Assembly: GCA_001465935.1 (NCBI GenBank) | Contig: LNKV01000022.1 | Location: 310,001-374,000 of the forward strand | DNA from: Clarireedia homoeocarpa | Lineage: Eukaryota > Ascomycota > Leotiomycetes > Helotiales > Rutstroemiaceae | DNA: 64,000 nt | Direction of reading: 5' to 3' | In this document: piece by piece, positions 1-12,604 of the stretch | How the letters are laid out: every line of letters starts with the position of its first letter | Numbering within the stretch: position 1 is the first letter of the stretch | Notes under the pieces: generated by a model | Database searches by the model: none | What the model saw: the letters and a program-made list of their open reading frames with translations, nothing else | What the model was told of the DNA's origin: nothing | Translations under genes and position numbers: made by a program

Positions 1-1224
1 TGGCCGATCAACACCGGATACAACCTGGTTCTGACGTCCATCAAGGACTTCCAAGAGTCCAAGCCACCATTTGTTGAAGATGTTGATACGCCTATCGATG
101 TCTTCTGGCCGAAGGTTTGTGTTTGATGGATGGTTGGCATTATTTCGAAGGAATGGTAAAAGTGTAGATCGTACAACATTTGTTTTTAGCGACAGTGATT
201 TGGATTGAAACTTTGAATAATCATTCTCTAACGAGCGGAATGCCGACCACAGCTCGTCACGCTTTTTCGGTGTATCGATATGGGCGAGTTTCTCATTTGA
301 AAAATTTGGTAACGGCGGCACCTTGTCCATCGAAGTCCGAGGGGTTGATCTATTGTCAATCGAGCTAGCTGGAAGACTGCTGGTAGACGAATTGGTGGAA
401 TTCAAGCTCGTGTGAAAGTTTGCGAGCACACTCTGCGGTCGCTGCCGCATCTTCTGGAGGGTCGAAGCTTTTCGTACAGCCGGTGGTCTTGTGACAGTGT
501 CGACATCCTTAGATGGCGAAGATTGATCAGGTTTTCCAGGAGATCCCCGAGGCGTCGGTGTGCCTAGAGTTGCTGCCATTTTTGCCCCGTCACTTCGTCC
601 ATCATGTTCTATTTCTTTTCCTAATTTACGACCATTGGGAGACGGGGACCGGGAGGAGGAGGATGAGATCCATGATTTCCGAGCAAAATTGGCGAAAGAC
701 CCCGATACTGTCTTTGACTTCTCGCGAGAACTACTGGAAAGCGGCGGGATTGGGGGAATATCATGCGGAATCGAGTTGAACTGTTCAGCACGCGGGATTC
801 TCTCTGGGGACCCCCCTTTGACTTTTTGTATCCAAGACTTTGGACGAGCCACAAACGACTTTCTCCTCCCTACTCTCTCGAGTTTCGACCGGTCCTCCTT
901 TGTAAGCTTATTAGCGGACTTTCCATCTCGAGTCGAAAGTCCTCTCGACTTTGGCGGCTCTTCTTCCGAAGGCAGTGGTAGGGCAGGGGTGCTCGCTGCA
1001 GAGGATAATCTTTGTAGGTCCCCCCCGGGGATATATTCGGTGCTCGATTCGATGCCAGGCAATGTGCTGAAACTGGCAGATCTGGGAAGCTCGGTATCGG
1101 TGTGTATGGCTGATTGTTTGTAGTCCACGGTAACTAGATCGGGGATATTGGGTGAAGAGCGGGAGCGAAGGAAAGCGGGATTCGACTCGAAGACGGTAGG
1201 CATCGTCAAGGTAGAACCATGCAT
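1..1224 (-). CDS. DUF1765/UPF0592-like protein, N-terminal part (runs off left edge)
   Basis: An uninterrupted minus-strand frame of 408 codons opens with ATG at 1224 and is still open at base 1. The first ~300 residues are Ser/Pro/Arg-rich and look disordered (many SRS, SSS, TPR runs). The last ~80 are ordered, with KKRDELWSAFRSLENDY, then FNKWWLGLLEVLDGRQNQ and VSGVDRP. From memory, the WW..LLE.L..... VSG.DRP pattern resembles the start of the DUF1765/UPF0592 domain of fungal polarity and cell-wall proteins (Sbe2 relatives). No intron is needed in the visible part. The C-terminal domain lies outside the window. The coding status is fairly sure; the family is a recognition call that needs a profile search. 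Confidence 0.6.
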   Translation of the reverse strand, partial: MHGSTLTMPTVFESNPAFLRSRSSPNIPDLVTVDYKQSAIHTDTELPRSASFSTLPGIESSTEYIPGGDLQRLSSAASTPALPLPSEEEPPKSRGLSTRDGKSANKLTKEDRSKLERVGRRKSFVARPKSWIQKVKGGSPERIPRAEQFNSIPHDIPPIPPLSSSSREKSKTVSGSFANFARKSWISSSSSRSPSPNGRKLGKEIEHDGRSDGAKMAATLGTPTPRGSPGKPDQSSPSKDVDTVTRPPAVRKASTLQKMRQRPQSVLANFHTSLNSTNSSTSSLPASSIDNRSTPRTSMDKVPPLPNFSNEKLAHIDTPKKRDELWSAFRSLENDYSKFQSKSLSLKTNVVRSTLLPFLRNNANHPSNTNLRPEDIDRRINIFNKWWLGLLEVLDGRQNQVVSGVDRP

Positions 1225-1831
1225 TGTCGCAACACTGCGAAGCAAAAAGAAGTAGGAAATTCTAAGTGAGCATATCAATAATCGAGATTAAGAGAGAACT
1301 GCAAATCAATAAACGAATGGCATGAATAGTCGCGCGATTATCTGGCCGGCAGAATGAGAGAGAGGTGTTCGACTAGAGGAAGATGAGGCTGAGTAAAATT
1401 TGGAGAGATTCGATTCGCTTTTGGGAATTGTGGAATGAGGTAAGTAGGCAAGGAGGATGCCCCGAATAGCCGTTTCAGAATCCTTGGGGTTAAAAGTTGG
1501 AATTAACGATTGTGTGATTTTGATTGAGCCCGTATCCAAGCAATTAAGACGAGGAAGACCAGGCTGAAGCTTTTCTTGCTTTTCTTGCTTTTCCTTAATG
1601 CCAAATGATTTCTCGTATTGGAATGAAAGGCGGGAGTTTCCTCGGATGGGATTTGGCGAGGATGTTTTTGACGAAGGGTATATGTCGTCGCGAATTAATT
1701 AGTATGGCGTTTGCGTGCGACGTCAGTTTGGTATTTGATGGGTGGAGGGGGGGGTTTTGATCGAGAAGGAGGGCAGATATGATATGGGAGGTAATTCTTG
1801 GTGCTCAGCTACGAGTTGAGGATGAGTATGG

Positions 1832-1899
1832 GATGGGATGGAAATATGGTATGGGATGGAAATATGGTATGGGATGGAAATATGGTATGGGATGGAAAT
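1832..1899. repeat. 18-bp tandem repeat (about four copies)
   Basis: The unit GGATGGAAATATGGTATG repeats head to tail about four times. It creates an artificial WDGNMV repeat in translation. The same core word occurs in opposite orientation in the array at 2489-2562. Confidence 0.85.
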
Positions 1900-2334
1900 A
1901 GTTGTATGCACAAACGAGTGTCGACTTTCACATGGAGGGGGCAGAACGGGTTTAAAGCAGTAATGAAAACGAGGCAATGGGGGAAAAAGGAAGCAAGTTG
2001 GGAAAGGAAAAGAGGTGGGGAATATGGGAAATGCAAGATGCAGAAGAGAGGAAGTAGAAATTGAGGAGAAACTTGGAAGTTTGCATATAACCTTCCAGCC
2101 CCTAGCATATGCAATAGGTGGTGGTTGTTAATATCGTTATGTCGTTACGATGGAAGTGGAAGGGAAGTGGAAGTCGAAGTCGAAGCTTGGGTGGATGGTG
2201 GATGGTGCGTGCTAGCTGTTGGGTGGGGAGACGGCAGTGGTTCTTGTCCGGTATAAAGGAGAGGGGAGAGACTACCGCTATCAAATGCGGCAGTCGAGTG
2301 TCACTTATCCGCTTTTGTTCAACGGAGCAGAGAG

Positions 2335-2385
2335 AGATATATATCTACGTGTATATATATCTACGTGTGTATATATCTACGTGTG

Positions 2386-2416
<31 letters not shown>

Positions 2417-2425
2417 CTACGCCTG
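2335..2425. repeat. TATATCTACGTGT repeat and (TA)n microsatellite
   Basis: Three imperfect copies of a 15-base TATATATCTACGTGT word run into a pure TA tract and then TATGTATG. It is low-complexity DNA. Its translations are artefacts. Confidence 0.85.
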
Positions 2426-2488
2426 TGTGTGCATGCATGTGGAATTCAAGACGTTTATCTATCGACGGCATGGGATGAAGCAAATAGC

Positions 2489-2562
2489 ATACCATCCCAT
2501 ACCATCCCATACCATCCCATACCATCCCCATACCATCCCATACCATCCCCATACCATCCCAT
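2489..2562. repeat. ACCATCCCAT decamer array
   Basis: The decamer ACCATCCCAT (with CCCCAT variants) is repeated about seven times. Its reverse complement, ATGGGATGGT, is the core of the 1832-1899 array, so the two arrays form a long imperfect inverted pair about 600 bases apart. Confidence 0.85.
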
Positions 2563-4312
2563 ATATAAATGGGCATTCTGCTACCCAACACTCTTTTCAA
2601 TCCCATCGACTCGCTTTCTCCAAGGCTCAGCGATCGTATTAGCACATGTCCTTCTTCGTCTTCGTCGTCGTCCGGGCCCTCTTCCTCGCTGCTCTTCTCG
2701 ACTTCGTATACCAGGATCCGATCCCTTCCTCCAATCTCACACCTCCATAATCAATAATTGGAACCATTGGCAACCCTATTTTACTCGAGTCCGGTTTCTG
2801 TGTAAGCAGCACCCTCGGGTTTTAAGACCATCATCATTATCTCAAACAAAAAATTTAAAAATAAATCTGTTTGCATTATCTCCCTGTCACCCTGTCTCCC
2901 TGTCTCCCTGTCTTCCTATCCTATCTCCCTAGCTCCCTACAGTAGCTAAATGACTAGGAACAAAAGTCATACTAGAGATTAGTACTTCGTACGTAACTTC
3001 CTTTTGCCATTGTTACCCTGTTCACTGTTCACCCTGCTCACCATGTTCACCCCCTTGTCTGTCATACTACTATCCTGCATGTTCTATGCAGAGGTATGCA
3101 GGTAATGCAGATAAATAGAAAGCGCAGCTCCCGCAGTCGCTCAGCTATCAGAGCCGTGCAGCCTTGAGGGAAAACATAGCTATCCTTGTCATTCCTTATC
3201 CATGGGCGGTAACACCTTTCTGCGACTGTGACTGCGACTACTGCAACTGCAACCGCATCTATTTCGAGCTTCCCATTCGCTGTTTAACACGCAGTGGGGA
3301 TCAACGGGTCCGGGTGTTGAAATGCTCCGTCATGATGGATGTTATCGCAGCACGTTGTCGACTTTGTTGGTTTTTCTTTTCGCGTTGCGTAGCTTCTTCC
3401 TTCGCTGGCTGGCTATTCGTTCCTATTGTGGATCTTAATCGGATCGCTCGGGTTGACTCGTTCTCTTTCTCGCCGAAATTGATATCCTCCAATGCTCGAG
3501 CCCCAGCCCATTACGAATCTCTCGCACTGGCTCCCTGGGCAGTTGGTGAAGGGTGAAGGGGTGGTGCTACCCATGTCTCTCTGATAGTTCCGTAAAGGAT
3601 GCTATCGGTGCGACGCACAATCGTAGATCATAAATAAACAATTTCTTGGCATGAAATTTCCCATTGATAGATTGACCCTGGGATGTTTTACCTCCATAAT
3701 GAGCCATATAAAAGGCCTCCATAATGCCATATAAAAGACTTTCCCGTCTCGCTCGTTCTCGTTGATCGCTCTCGTTGATTCACCAATGCAGTGTTGCAGC
3801 TGCAATTACAATTACAAAAGGTACAGTGGTACTTTAGTGGTAGAATGAATAGCATCCAGCCCCTTGATTAGTTTCATCATATGCGTAGCACCCGGACTAC
3901 CACTCCCACTCCCACTCCCACGCCCACTCCCACGCCCACGCCCACACCCACTGCTACCACTACACCTCATTATGTGGATACCGGACACTTTCTGACCAGC
4001 ACCTAATCCAGCCTGACAGCTTGACAAACTGATACAGTATGGAAGTACAAACTTCAGCAATTATCGTGAAAGGAGTGTAGGGTGCTCGGTTCGTAAAACC
4101 ATCGCTGCCATGAAAAGGGGCAATAGTTCTACTTCCAAGTTATTCGTACCAGATAAGAGATAACCCTTTTCTGGCCGAACCACAATTTTGAGACCATTTT
4201 CAAATTTTGAATGATGGTCTTATCGCAACTTTGATCCAGGACTTAGGGTTAATTCGGTAGGGATACGACAACCCAGTGCCTTTCTCTTCCCTCTTGGGCA
4301 CACACAGTTCCA

Positions 4313-4614
4313 ATGGAAATCCTCACTGAGTCATCCTCGAAAGACACGGTCAAAAATGCAGCTAGAATTGAAATTCCCATTCAGCCGTTTTCTTCTTTCT
4401 CTGGGACACGATTAGGGCGAGTTTCTTACTCAGCCCTGCTTACTAATGTATTGCATTTTGCGGAACATGATGCTCTAGTCCACCCACCGCCTTCGTAGGC
4501 CAAGATTATTTATATGGGCAGAAAGATCATCGCTGCCGGCAAAATTGGTGAAGAACCACATTCTTATACCAATGGCATGAAGACCTACCTTCTGCTGGAG
4601 TTCGTGCCCGGCTA
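4313..4614 (+). pseudogene. Possible kinase/phosphotransferase-like relic
   Basis: One frame reads from ATG at 4313 through an in-frame TAG at about 4496-4498, then resumes with IIYMGRKIIAAGKIGEE and MKTYLLLEFVPG before TAA. The last segment looks like the hinge of a kinase or APH-type phosphotransferase. The piece is too short and broken to assign. It may be chance. Confidence 0.18.
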
Positions 4615-5063
4615 AAGACTGCCCAGCTTCATGAGTTTTTGGTTCGGTTCAGTTTGCAAATTGCCTAACAGCTAGGGGGGAGACTATGAAGCCCTCTATG
4701 AGCCTCGCGCAAAATCAGTACCACGACGCGCAAACTTTACGGCGTCTTAGCTTTTCGCCGCAATGGTATAAAGATGATTGCTCCTTCCATGCTGTGCACA
4801 GTTCCTTCATTTCATTATACACCTGCATCTCACCTGCCCACTGAATAGCTCCAGTCGACTACATCAGACATCCCATTCATCACCTCTCCACCATCCCTTG
4901 AAGCTCTTCATTCATCACTGACTCTTCTCTTGTTCTTCACCACCTATTATAAACTGGGCTCATTACTTGTTCATCATCTACTATACACCGGAGCTATTAC
5001 TGGTCTACCTCCCCCCTTCATCAGCAGAGTCCACCACATCATCACCCTCCCCACGTCGCAGCC

Positions 5064-6711
5064 ATGAACAAAATCCCGGCAGAAATACTTGTACCGATAT
5101 TACAGGATGTTGTGGACATGTCCGGTTCAGATAAAAACTCCATTCTGAACCTGCGATTGGTCTGTAAAGCATTCGACAGGTACTTAAAGCAAAGTGCTCT
5201 GAAGACGATCCAACTCGACTTCACACGCATCCACCGATTCAGAAAGATTGAAAGAAACATCGCTCGAAGGACAAGTCTCTTTCGTATCAACCCCTTCATA
5301 GAAAATGTCTACATAGACATGACCATAGTCCGAGATTCAAGTATGCTTGCAGACTCCTCTTTTCATTACAAGACTTTGTTTAACGTATGCTATAGATGAG
5401 ATTAAAGCTCTTACACAGAGCTTGGATAGCGTAAGGTGCTATAGTTCGAAAATGGAAGATCTCCTCGAATCATTACAAAAGTATTGCTTGAAGGAAGCCA
5501 CCTTCACAGAGAAAGATTACCATCTAGTGTTGTGGAGAGTGTTGACAAATGGACCGAATTTGACTCGCGTGCAGTTGAATTTACCTTTACAGATCACTGG
5601 GGGTGGCTGCAGAGCAGCCAACCAATTACTTCTCCGTATGTTGTTGTGTATCGCAGACCGATCGCCACACCAGAAAAAGATTGATACCCTCATCATCAAA
5701 CACCTGAGCGACACGATAGTCAATAGGATCTTCCAACGGCACTGGAAATGTGCGGATAGCATCTTCAAAGTCTTCGAGAACCTGAAGGATCTAGTCATCA
5801 CTTTGAAGCGGTGCGAAAGCCGGGATTTAGATCAAGACCACTTTGCCAGGAGTTTTTGGTCGCTGCTCCGCAAGGCTACAGACCTGCAAAGTCTGTCCAT
5901 CAGTGGCTTGACACCTCTCAAAAAGCTGACAGGACGGACTTCGATGTCATTAAATCTCTGGAACATGCGATGTCTACCATATGATTCTAATCCTGAACTT
6001 GGACTCCGGAATCTTAGATGTCTGGAATTGAAAAGTGTGGAGGTCGAAGCCGAGATGTTGTATTTGATGATCAAGGAAAATTGCAGTTCATTATCAGAAC
6101 TCTACCTGGAGGACATTTACCTGAAGGTTCCCGGCCGCCAGTCGCGAGCGACCCATGATTTGTGGATTGGTTATGCCGATATCCTCCAGGAGGAAGATGA
6201 GTGCACTTGGCTTGCACCAGCTTTGCGGGATATTGAAGGGCTGAACTTGAAAGTATTGCGGGCTAGCAAACTCTCATACAATAGTCTCGCACACGTACGC
6301 TTGGGGAAGTCAACTCCTATATACGATTCTTACGACCCTCTTTCTCGTAACAGATCTCTGGAGGAGAGATTTGTCGAAATAGTCTTGGACGACACGTTAA
6401 AATCAACCTCAGATGATGATAACATTTCTGTCGCCACAGAGGCTTCAAACCCTGACCAACAGCAACCAGAAAGCCACGGCACCGAATCGTACCAAACATA
6501 TCACGATAAACTTTCGCTCTACAAAACTTCCCTCGACGGCATTTTTGAGCGCCGGAACACAGAGGCCTCAAGAGAGCTATCCAGGATCATCAATGTTACC
6601 GATACAGGAATCGACCTCCTTTCGGCACAGATGGATGAGCGCGAAGCTTTCATTAACGGCGAGGTAACGGGACAACTGTTACTTCAACCACCGACTACTG
6701 ATACCAATTAA
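5064..6711 (+). CDS. F-box-like protein, two exons
   Basis: The first exon is 5064-5340. A 55-nt intron (5341-5395, GTATGC...TATAG) joins it to 5396-6711, giving 530 residues. The N-terminus (IPAEILVPILQDVVDM, then LNLRLVCKAFDRYL) has F-box form, so the likely role is substrate choice in an SCF ubiquitin ligase through Skp1 contact. The remainder is helix- and leucine-rich (for example NLRCLELKSVEVEAE, SLSELYLEDIYLK), in the style of degenerate leucine-rich repeats, and ends in a Gln/Ser/Thr-rich tail. ATG at 5064 follows a pyrimidine-rich leader. Without the intron both parts hit stops, which supports the splice. The target is unknown. Confidence 0.75.
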
Positions 6712-8439
6712 GGCCAAGAGGAAATTCTGAGCAACTTAACTGGGACCCTTGCAGTCTTATGTCGGCCATAGATATGCTTTGTGTTGGAGATGCTGGGAAA
6801 TAGACTGATTCAACTCCAAGAGTCTGCAAGCTTTTGAGCAGAATGAGAGAAGCTACAGAGAATGACGTAGCAGAATTGAAGGAAATGTTGGAGAAAATAT
6901 TCCTGCGAAGTGTTAGATGCTATCGAGAATTCTGCTTAGGATGATATTGAGAACCTGGAGCAAGAGGAGGGCATTCCCGAAAAAGGAGTTTCTAAAGTTC
7001 TCTAAAAACCATACGATTATGGAGGTCATTTCGCATCAAGGATTCTAAAGAAACTTGCCCATGTGTACTGGCCGAGGATGGCTCGCGATGCAGTTGACTA
7101 CTGTCTGGGATTTCTTCGATGCGCAACTTACAGCTCAGCGATAAGAACACAAACCATGTCGCGAGTATCTAACACAGAGTCCATGCAACGTGCCCGGGCT
7201 TCGAGAATCTGTTGAAGACTACATCGCCTACATTGGGTTCATCGCTGCTCACGTCTGGTACATCGTCACCCATATATACATCTGGTACATCATTACCTAC
7301 GTCTGGTTCATCATTGGTCACATCTGGTACATCGTTACCCACATCTGCTACACTATCAGCGACGTTAGATCGTTACCGGGATAAAGCACAAGAAGCCTTC
7401 AACACATTCTCGAAGCCGAATTACTCGCTGCATGCTACAAGCGTACCCAGCACATACTCCGCCGCACACATGGGATGGAAGTCTTATGTGAGCTTATATA
7501 GTGCTATGTCTACGGCACAACAGAGCTTTGCAAACCAAGGCTCGATAAACCTAACCCCGCCTTATCCCCTTGAATGCCATACGCGACTTCCCCACCTTAT
7601 TTTTGGTGAGGTCGCGAGTAGTTGGCAGTCAAGGGGATACCTTCGCAGATTATTTGCGCGCTGTGTCGGTTAACTATGATGAAGTGGGCGAAACAAATTG
7701 TGCTCATTTCAATGAAGCCTTTATTATTTGGCTGGTACGACGATGTATTTATGTAGCATACAATTATGGCGAGTCTACTCGCTTTAGGGCCTAGGCAATT
7801 GGGATTCTTCGCGCGCCTATCACCGAACGCTTCTCCTCGTAGCAAGAGGACTAACGATACCTTTCTGAAAAAGTATTCGGCCTAGCGATCAATTTACAAA
7901 CGATCAAGCTTTATGCTCCAATGAAATCTAGAATCCACTCTGTTGGTAGGCCTCTAGGTTACTTTCACGACCCTCTACGCGCTTTCCCCTGCGCATCCGG
8001 CTCCTTGGATGCACCAACAGCCATCAAGAACGGCCAGCGGTTACAAAGATGGTGTCCACTCACCTAAGATACGAAAACAGAACTCACAACAAACTCGCAA
8101 AATTCCAATCGACTTTGTTCGAGAAATTCCGAGAAGAATCCCGGATCATTCTATATTGGTTCTTATGCTTAGTTAGTTCAATATACGCATTTCGTTCGTT
8201 ACACTGTACTGTACATCATAGAAATCAAATCAAATCAAATCAAATCAATTTCTCGTTTATAATTACTTGTTGTGAATGAAGAACAACATTTTGGTCGCTA
8301 TCTGTCCTCGTCTCTCGAGTGCCACTTCGAGCTTCAACTCAAGACTTCTCGATTTAAGAAGATGGTCTACCTAAGCAGGCGGCATTGGCCGTGGACATTG
8401 ATTTGAAGTCTTAAATTTATATTTACCGCTCTCTGAATG
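6712..8439. other. Decayed sequence with no clear gene
   Basis: Short open stretches change frame often. A 153-codon frame at 7212-7673 starts in a tandem repeat and then reads DRYRDKAQEAFNTFSK. A different frame at 7570-7794 continues with VNYDEVGETNCAHFNEAF. They could be remains of one old gene, but no family is recognisable. A (AAATC)n run lies at about 8220-8246. Confidence 0.4.
7245..7350. repeat. ~24-bp tandem repeat (CATCTGGTACATCGTTACC type)
   Basis: Four to five imperfect units such as ACATCTGGTACATCGTTACC follow one another. In one frame they give repeated LTSGTSSP, in another repeated HIWYIVT. Neither pattern looks selected as protein. Confidence 0.75.
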
Positions 8440-9225
8440 TTAATCCTGTGGCTGCGCAGGCAGTGTGGCAGGTACTTCCACACAGTCTATCCCCAAGTCC
8501 TTCATGAAACTAAAATATTTGGGAAGTAGGATATTGACGGCTACACAGATATTCTTTTTCGCATTCTCCTGAAATGCTTTAATTTGACGACGGATGCGCT
8601 CCAGTCTTCTTGCTCGTGTATCTTAACCGGTCCAAGAGCAGGCTGGGTTGGGCTGCCTCAGTCTTGGGCGTGGGCGTGCCAAACGGTTTGGCAGTGCTCT
8701 CTTTGACTGTATTTGCGGTCAGCATCGTTGGGCTCCAGTCCTTAAGGTCGCGTCGCTGGTTGATCAGTTTCTCCATGGACAAAATGTACATAATAGACAG
8801 GTTGGCCCACTCATTTTCAATATGCCCCTCCCGCTGGTCCCAATATTGAGAAATTTTCCTTCCGACGACCGCATTCTGGTCGGATCACTTTGAAATCTCC
8901 TTGCACATCTGGTCGATGCGTCGGCAGCATTTGAAGGGACAAGACCGAGACTGGCTTGCTTTACGATAATAGCAACCGGCTGTTCCAACAGTTGAATCGG
9001 GTGCTGTGTAGAGATATAATCTTTCCCACCAGCGATTGCCGGTCCGTGTTTTTCTCATCTGTTGCCGGATTTGCACAATCTCACGGCAACTTTCAGGGAA
9101 ACTATCCGATAGCGTGCTCAAGTGTCAAGTTAATGAACGATAGTCTTCGAAGTTGGGTCTCCTCCATCGTCAAACTGAAGGAGCACCTCACCAACAGTGC
9201 CTTTCTTCATCCCCGGCACTGCCAT
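8440..9225 (-). pseudogene. Broken minus-strand protein gene, family not recognised
   Basis: On the minus strand a frame from about 9121 reads IVQIRQQMRKTRTGNRWW, reaches TGA near 8885-8887, then continues in the same frame with AVVGRKISQYWDQREGH and IMYILSMEKLINQRRD. Near 8620 the sense moves to another frame: LERIRRQIKAFQEN, then KNICVAVNILLPKYF, ending PAQPQD and TAA near 8440. Upstream, MAVPGMKKGTVGEVLLQF opens at about 9225 and stops within 31 codons. The plausible protein in successive frames, with no splice consensus at the breaks, points to a decaying gene; missed introns are the alternative. No signature domain was recognised. Confidence 0.35.
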
Positions 9226-9291
9226 CCTATTAGCTGAACATATTCAAACACTCCCGTCCTTTTCACATCTCCACCCACTTCCACAGCAAAT

Positions 9292-11036
9292 ATGCCCCCT
9301 CCGCAACTCCCAGCTTCAGCTCCCCAGTCGCCCGTCGTCGAGAAACACATCCGTCATGCTTCCTCAGCAACGACTCTCCATCTCCCTGTCTCCCAACAGG
9401 ACTCAAATGATACCGCCATTCGCGAGCTACCCTTAACCAAGGAAGATTTTGAGAGCGCCCTGGCGTTGAAGAAAGATACCGCTGATGTTTCCATGAATGG
9501 CCTTGAGACATCGGTTAGTACCGATCCAACGTTAACAGATGAGGAAGTGCAGGCTGTGGCTTATTTGTTGATGAAATGGGATGAACTGCGTGAGTTCTAG
9601 GCCTCATCTCACAGTTTCGTATGCAGTGTTGCTAATGAATCGCTAGCGGATTGGCGGAAGGATAATGAATATTTAATTACTGGATATCGGTATGGCGTCC
9701 AGATTCCCTTCATCCACACAAGACAACATCCTCACAGACTGACTGACCTATTGAATATAGACCCGAAACTAAATCTGTATGGCGGTCTATCCGAAGCGTC
9801 TTCAGACTCCACAATGAAACCTGTACGTTCAACCCCTCCCCCACATTTCTCTGCTCCTCACTGCCGACTCGACAACATGACTTACAAACAACCCCCTAGT
9901 CAACATCTACTCCCACCTCGTCGGCGCTCTTCTCTTCGCCCTCCTTCCCATCTACGTCTACTGCGAAGCAGTTCCCCGCATGGGCGGCGCCAAAGTCGCC
10001 GATCTGGTCGTCTTTGGGATATTTTTCTTCGGCGTGGCGTGTTGTTTTTTGTTGTCTTCGTTGTATGTCAGAAAACTCCTTCCTACCCTACCCTATCCTA
10101 TATTTCCACTCTCTAATGTCAGGATGTTGATGCTAATGCTTGCTTGCTCGGACAGGTTTCATACCCTTGGCAATCATAGCGAGCATGTCGCGAAGATCTG
10201 GCTCGAGTTGGATTACACGGGCATTGTGGTGCTAATGTGGGCGAGTATGGTACCGACGATTTATCACGGGTTTGTGTGTGATCCGAAGTTGCAGAAGATT
10301 TATTGGTCGATGGTAAGGTCTCCCTTCATTTCCCCTCTCCAGCATAAGTTTCGCCCTCCATTCATTCCCCACCTATATCTCTTCTCCCAAAGTCTTACTT
10401 TCCCTCTTCCTCCCTCCCTCCTTCATCAACTAACATCCACAGATCACCCTCTTCGCATTCACTTGCATCGTCATCTCCCTGGTCCCCATTTTCCGCACTC
10501 CCACCTTCCGCGTCTATCGCACACTCATGTACGCTGGTCTCGGTCTCTCCGCTCTCGTCTTCATCATTCACAGTATCGTGATCTATGGATGGCACTTGCA
10601 GTATCACCGATTGAGTCTCGAGTGGATCGCAGCAGTGGCTGGATTGAATTTCATCGGCGCGCTGGCTTATAGCTTGAGGGTATGTTTTTTCATTTCCCTA
10701 ATTATTTTGTTCCCCGGATTTATAACTCTATGGGAGGCACATTTCCCTTTCCCTTTCCTTATGTCTACCTTCCCTCATCCCCACCTCAAAGTCACCACCC
10801 CTTCATTACCACTCCCCAAAAAAAAAAAAAAAAAAAAAGTAAAATCCCCCTCACTAACCATCCTCTCTCCCCAAAAACAGATCCCCGAAAAGTGGTACCC
10901 AGGTAAATTCGACATCTACGGCAACAGCCACCACATCCTGCACACCATGGTAGTGTTTGCCGCGCTAGCGCATTTCGCCGGCTTGGTCGACAGTTTTGAT
11001 TACTTGCATGATATGGTGGATGAATGTCCTGCTTGA
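9292..11036 (+). CDS. PAQR/haemolysin-III family seven-pass membrane receptor
   Basis: Seven exons: 9292-9589, 9647-9689, 9761-9822, 9900-10062, 10156-10312, 10443-10679 and 10881-11036, giving 371 residues and closing in frame. All six introns are GT-AG. The protein has a ~90-residue polar N-terminus, then LPDWRKDNEYLITGYR, NETFNIYSHLVGALL, SSLFHTLGNHSEHV, LELDYTGIVVLMW and the last-helix motif GNSHHILHTMVVFAALAH. These are PAQR signatures, and the His residues of SLFHT and HHILH correspond to the zinc site of the family. Fungal relatives (yeast Izh proteins) act in zinc and lipid homeostasis at the plasma membrane or ER. Intron 6 contains a pyrimidine-rich tract followed by poly(A). Confidence 0.92.
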
Positions 11037-12604
11037 AGGGGGGATATATTTTGAGAAGGATGAAATTTCTGTGGAGGGGAAATGGGATAGATATAGACAG
11101 ATAATGTGATGCACAAAAATGATACCCCTGAGAGGAGCGAAGGTTTTCTCAGAATGAGGACTTTATTCCTCTCCCCATCCCCGACACATGAGGAGAGAGA
11201 TAGGTTAATGACTTGTTTACTTGTATCAGCGGATTTGGAAGCAAGAACAGGCGTTTTTTCTTTCTTTTTTTTTTTTTTGGATGTGTTTTTCTTAAAATTG
11301 CAAGGGCAGTTGCATTGTACTGTATGTGTATGTATGTATTGGTTACGAGTACAAAATCGAGTAGTTCTAGCTAGTCTTACAATCACGACCGCAATCACAG
11401 TACATAGATACAATTCTCAGCCGTGCGTGCACCTCTAGGAACTTCACCAAGCAAGCAAACCTCTAATCACTACAGTCTTCTAATTGCGCGTCCTTGTACT
11501 GCACCCAAGTCGAACCATCACAGTATAAGCACGATGATGTATGTATATATATATACATACAGTACAGTACATCTCCCCTCGTTTCCCCAACCGTGCCGCT
11601 TGCTACATACACACCACACACCACACGCCACACGTCACACACCTACACCACCCACCAGCATGCATCAGGGGTACATCGTTTTATACGAGCTGCATTCTAT
11701 GGAAAGGGAGGAGTGGTGCGGTACTGTATGGATGGTGGCTATGGTAGCTACAGTATGCTATGGTACTGTATCGTTGCAATGCCACTGTGACTGTTGCATT
11801 GCATTTGCATACTGTACGGGAATTAAACAGCTGCCGGGCGGAGGGGTGGTTAAATGCCGAGCCGTTTGGTCGTGTGCCAAGATTTTCTTCCCCCCGATAC
11901 TGGAGATTGATTGAATTGATTGATTGATTGATTGATTTCTATGATATGAGCAGGAGTGATCTGGAATGCGAGATGTCTTGGGATATAGGATAATTATTGT
12001 ATGAGTAAGGATGGTACGGTACATCCGAGGAAGAATACTTACTGTACGGCAATTGTGGCTCTCGGGATATTTCTTTTTCCGGGTTCCGAGGGTTTGTGGG
12101 GTTGGGTTGATAATTCAGGAGGGACGGGAGGTTTACTTTCCGGCTGTGGCTATGGGATTGCAAGATTGTATTTGTTCACTCCTCATATTGGCTGCTGTTT
12201 TCCACCACTCCTGCTTCCCCTACGACTTCTTCCCCTCACTTTTTCCACCAATCGAAATCGGTTTTTGGACGCGCAGCAAACGCCATTGATATCCTCCATC
12301 TTGTGACGAACGAACCCCTTAACCATGGTTCGGTACTAAGAGGTACGGTTTGATTCGGTCTAAATGGTTGTTAGAGTTTTAGTAGATCATGCTTGAATCA
12401 TATAAGGAGGGTGCGAGGCCCGCATATTGGAGAAATGGGGGATGAATGGGGTGGAAATCGGAGTGAGTTGGTATGGGTGAGGATAGGATATGTTGAGGGG
12501 GAGTGGACGTCGGTGAGGGGAGGTTGTTGAATTGCCTAAGAGAACTGAAAGTTGGTTCTTTGGTGCTTGGTCTTTTGTTCACGATTTATTTGCTTATTTT
12601 ATCT

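Larger units (their letters stand above)
1225..5063. other. Gene-poor intergenic region with simple repeats
   Basis: No frame here has convincing coding character. It holds two satellite-like arrays, a TA/GT microsatellite, a CCCACTCC-type low-complexity run (about 3893-3957) and a possible kinase-like relic near 4313-4614, listed separately. The last 250 bases (about 4800-5060) are pyrimidine-rich with TTCATCAC and CCTCC runs, as is usual for fungal promoters and leaders, and lead into the F-box gene. Confidence 0.6.

Noticed and set aside
2219..2932. 237-codon frame across the microsatellites
   Set aside because: Its residues derive from TATATCTACG and ACCATCCC repeats, and several other frames are open across the same DNA, which is a low-complexity artefact.
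7190..7384. Frame reading repeated HIWYIVT, like membrane helices
   Set aside because: The pattern comes from a 24-bp tandem DNA repeat that reads as Thr/Ser-rich in another frame.
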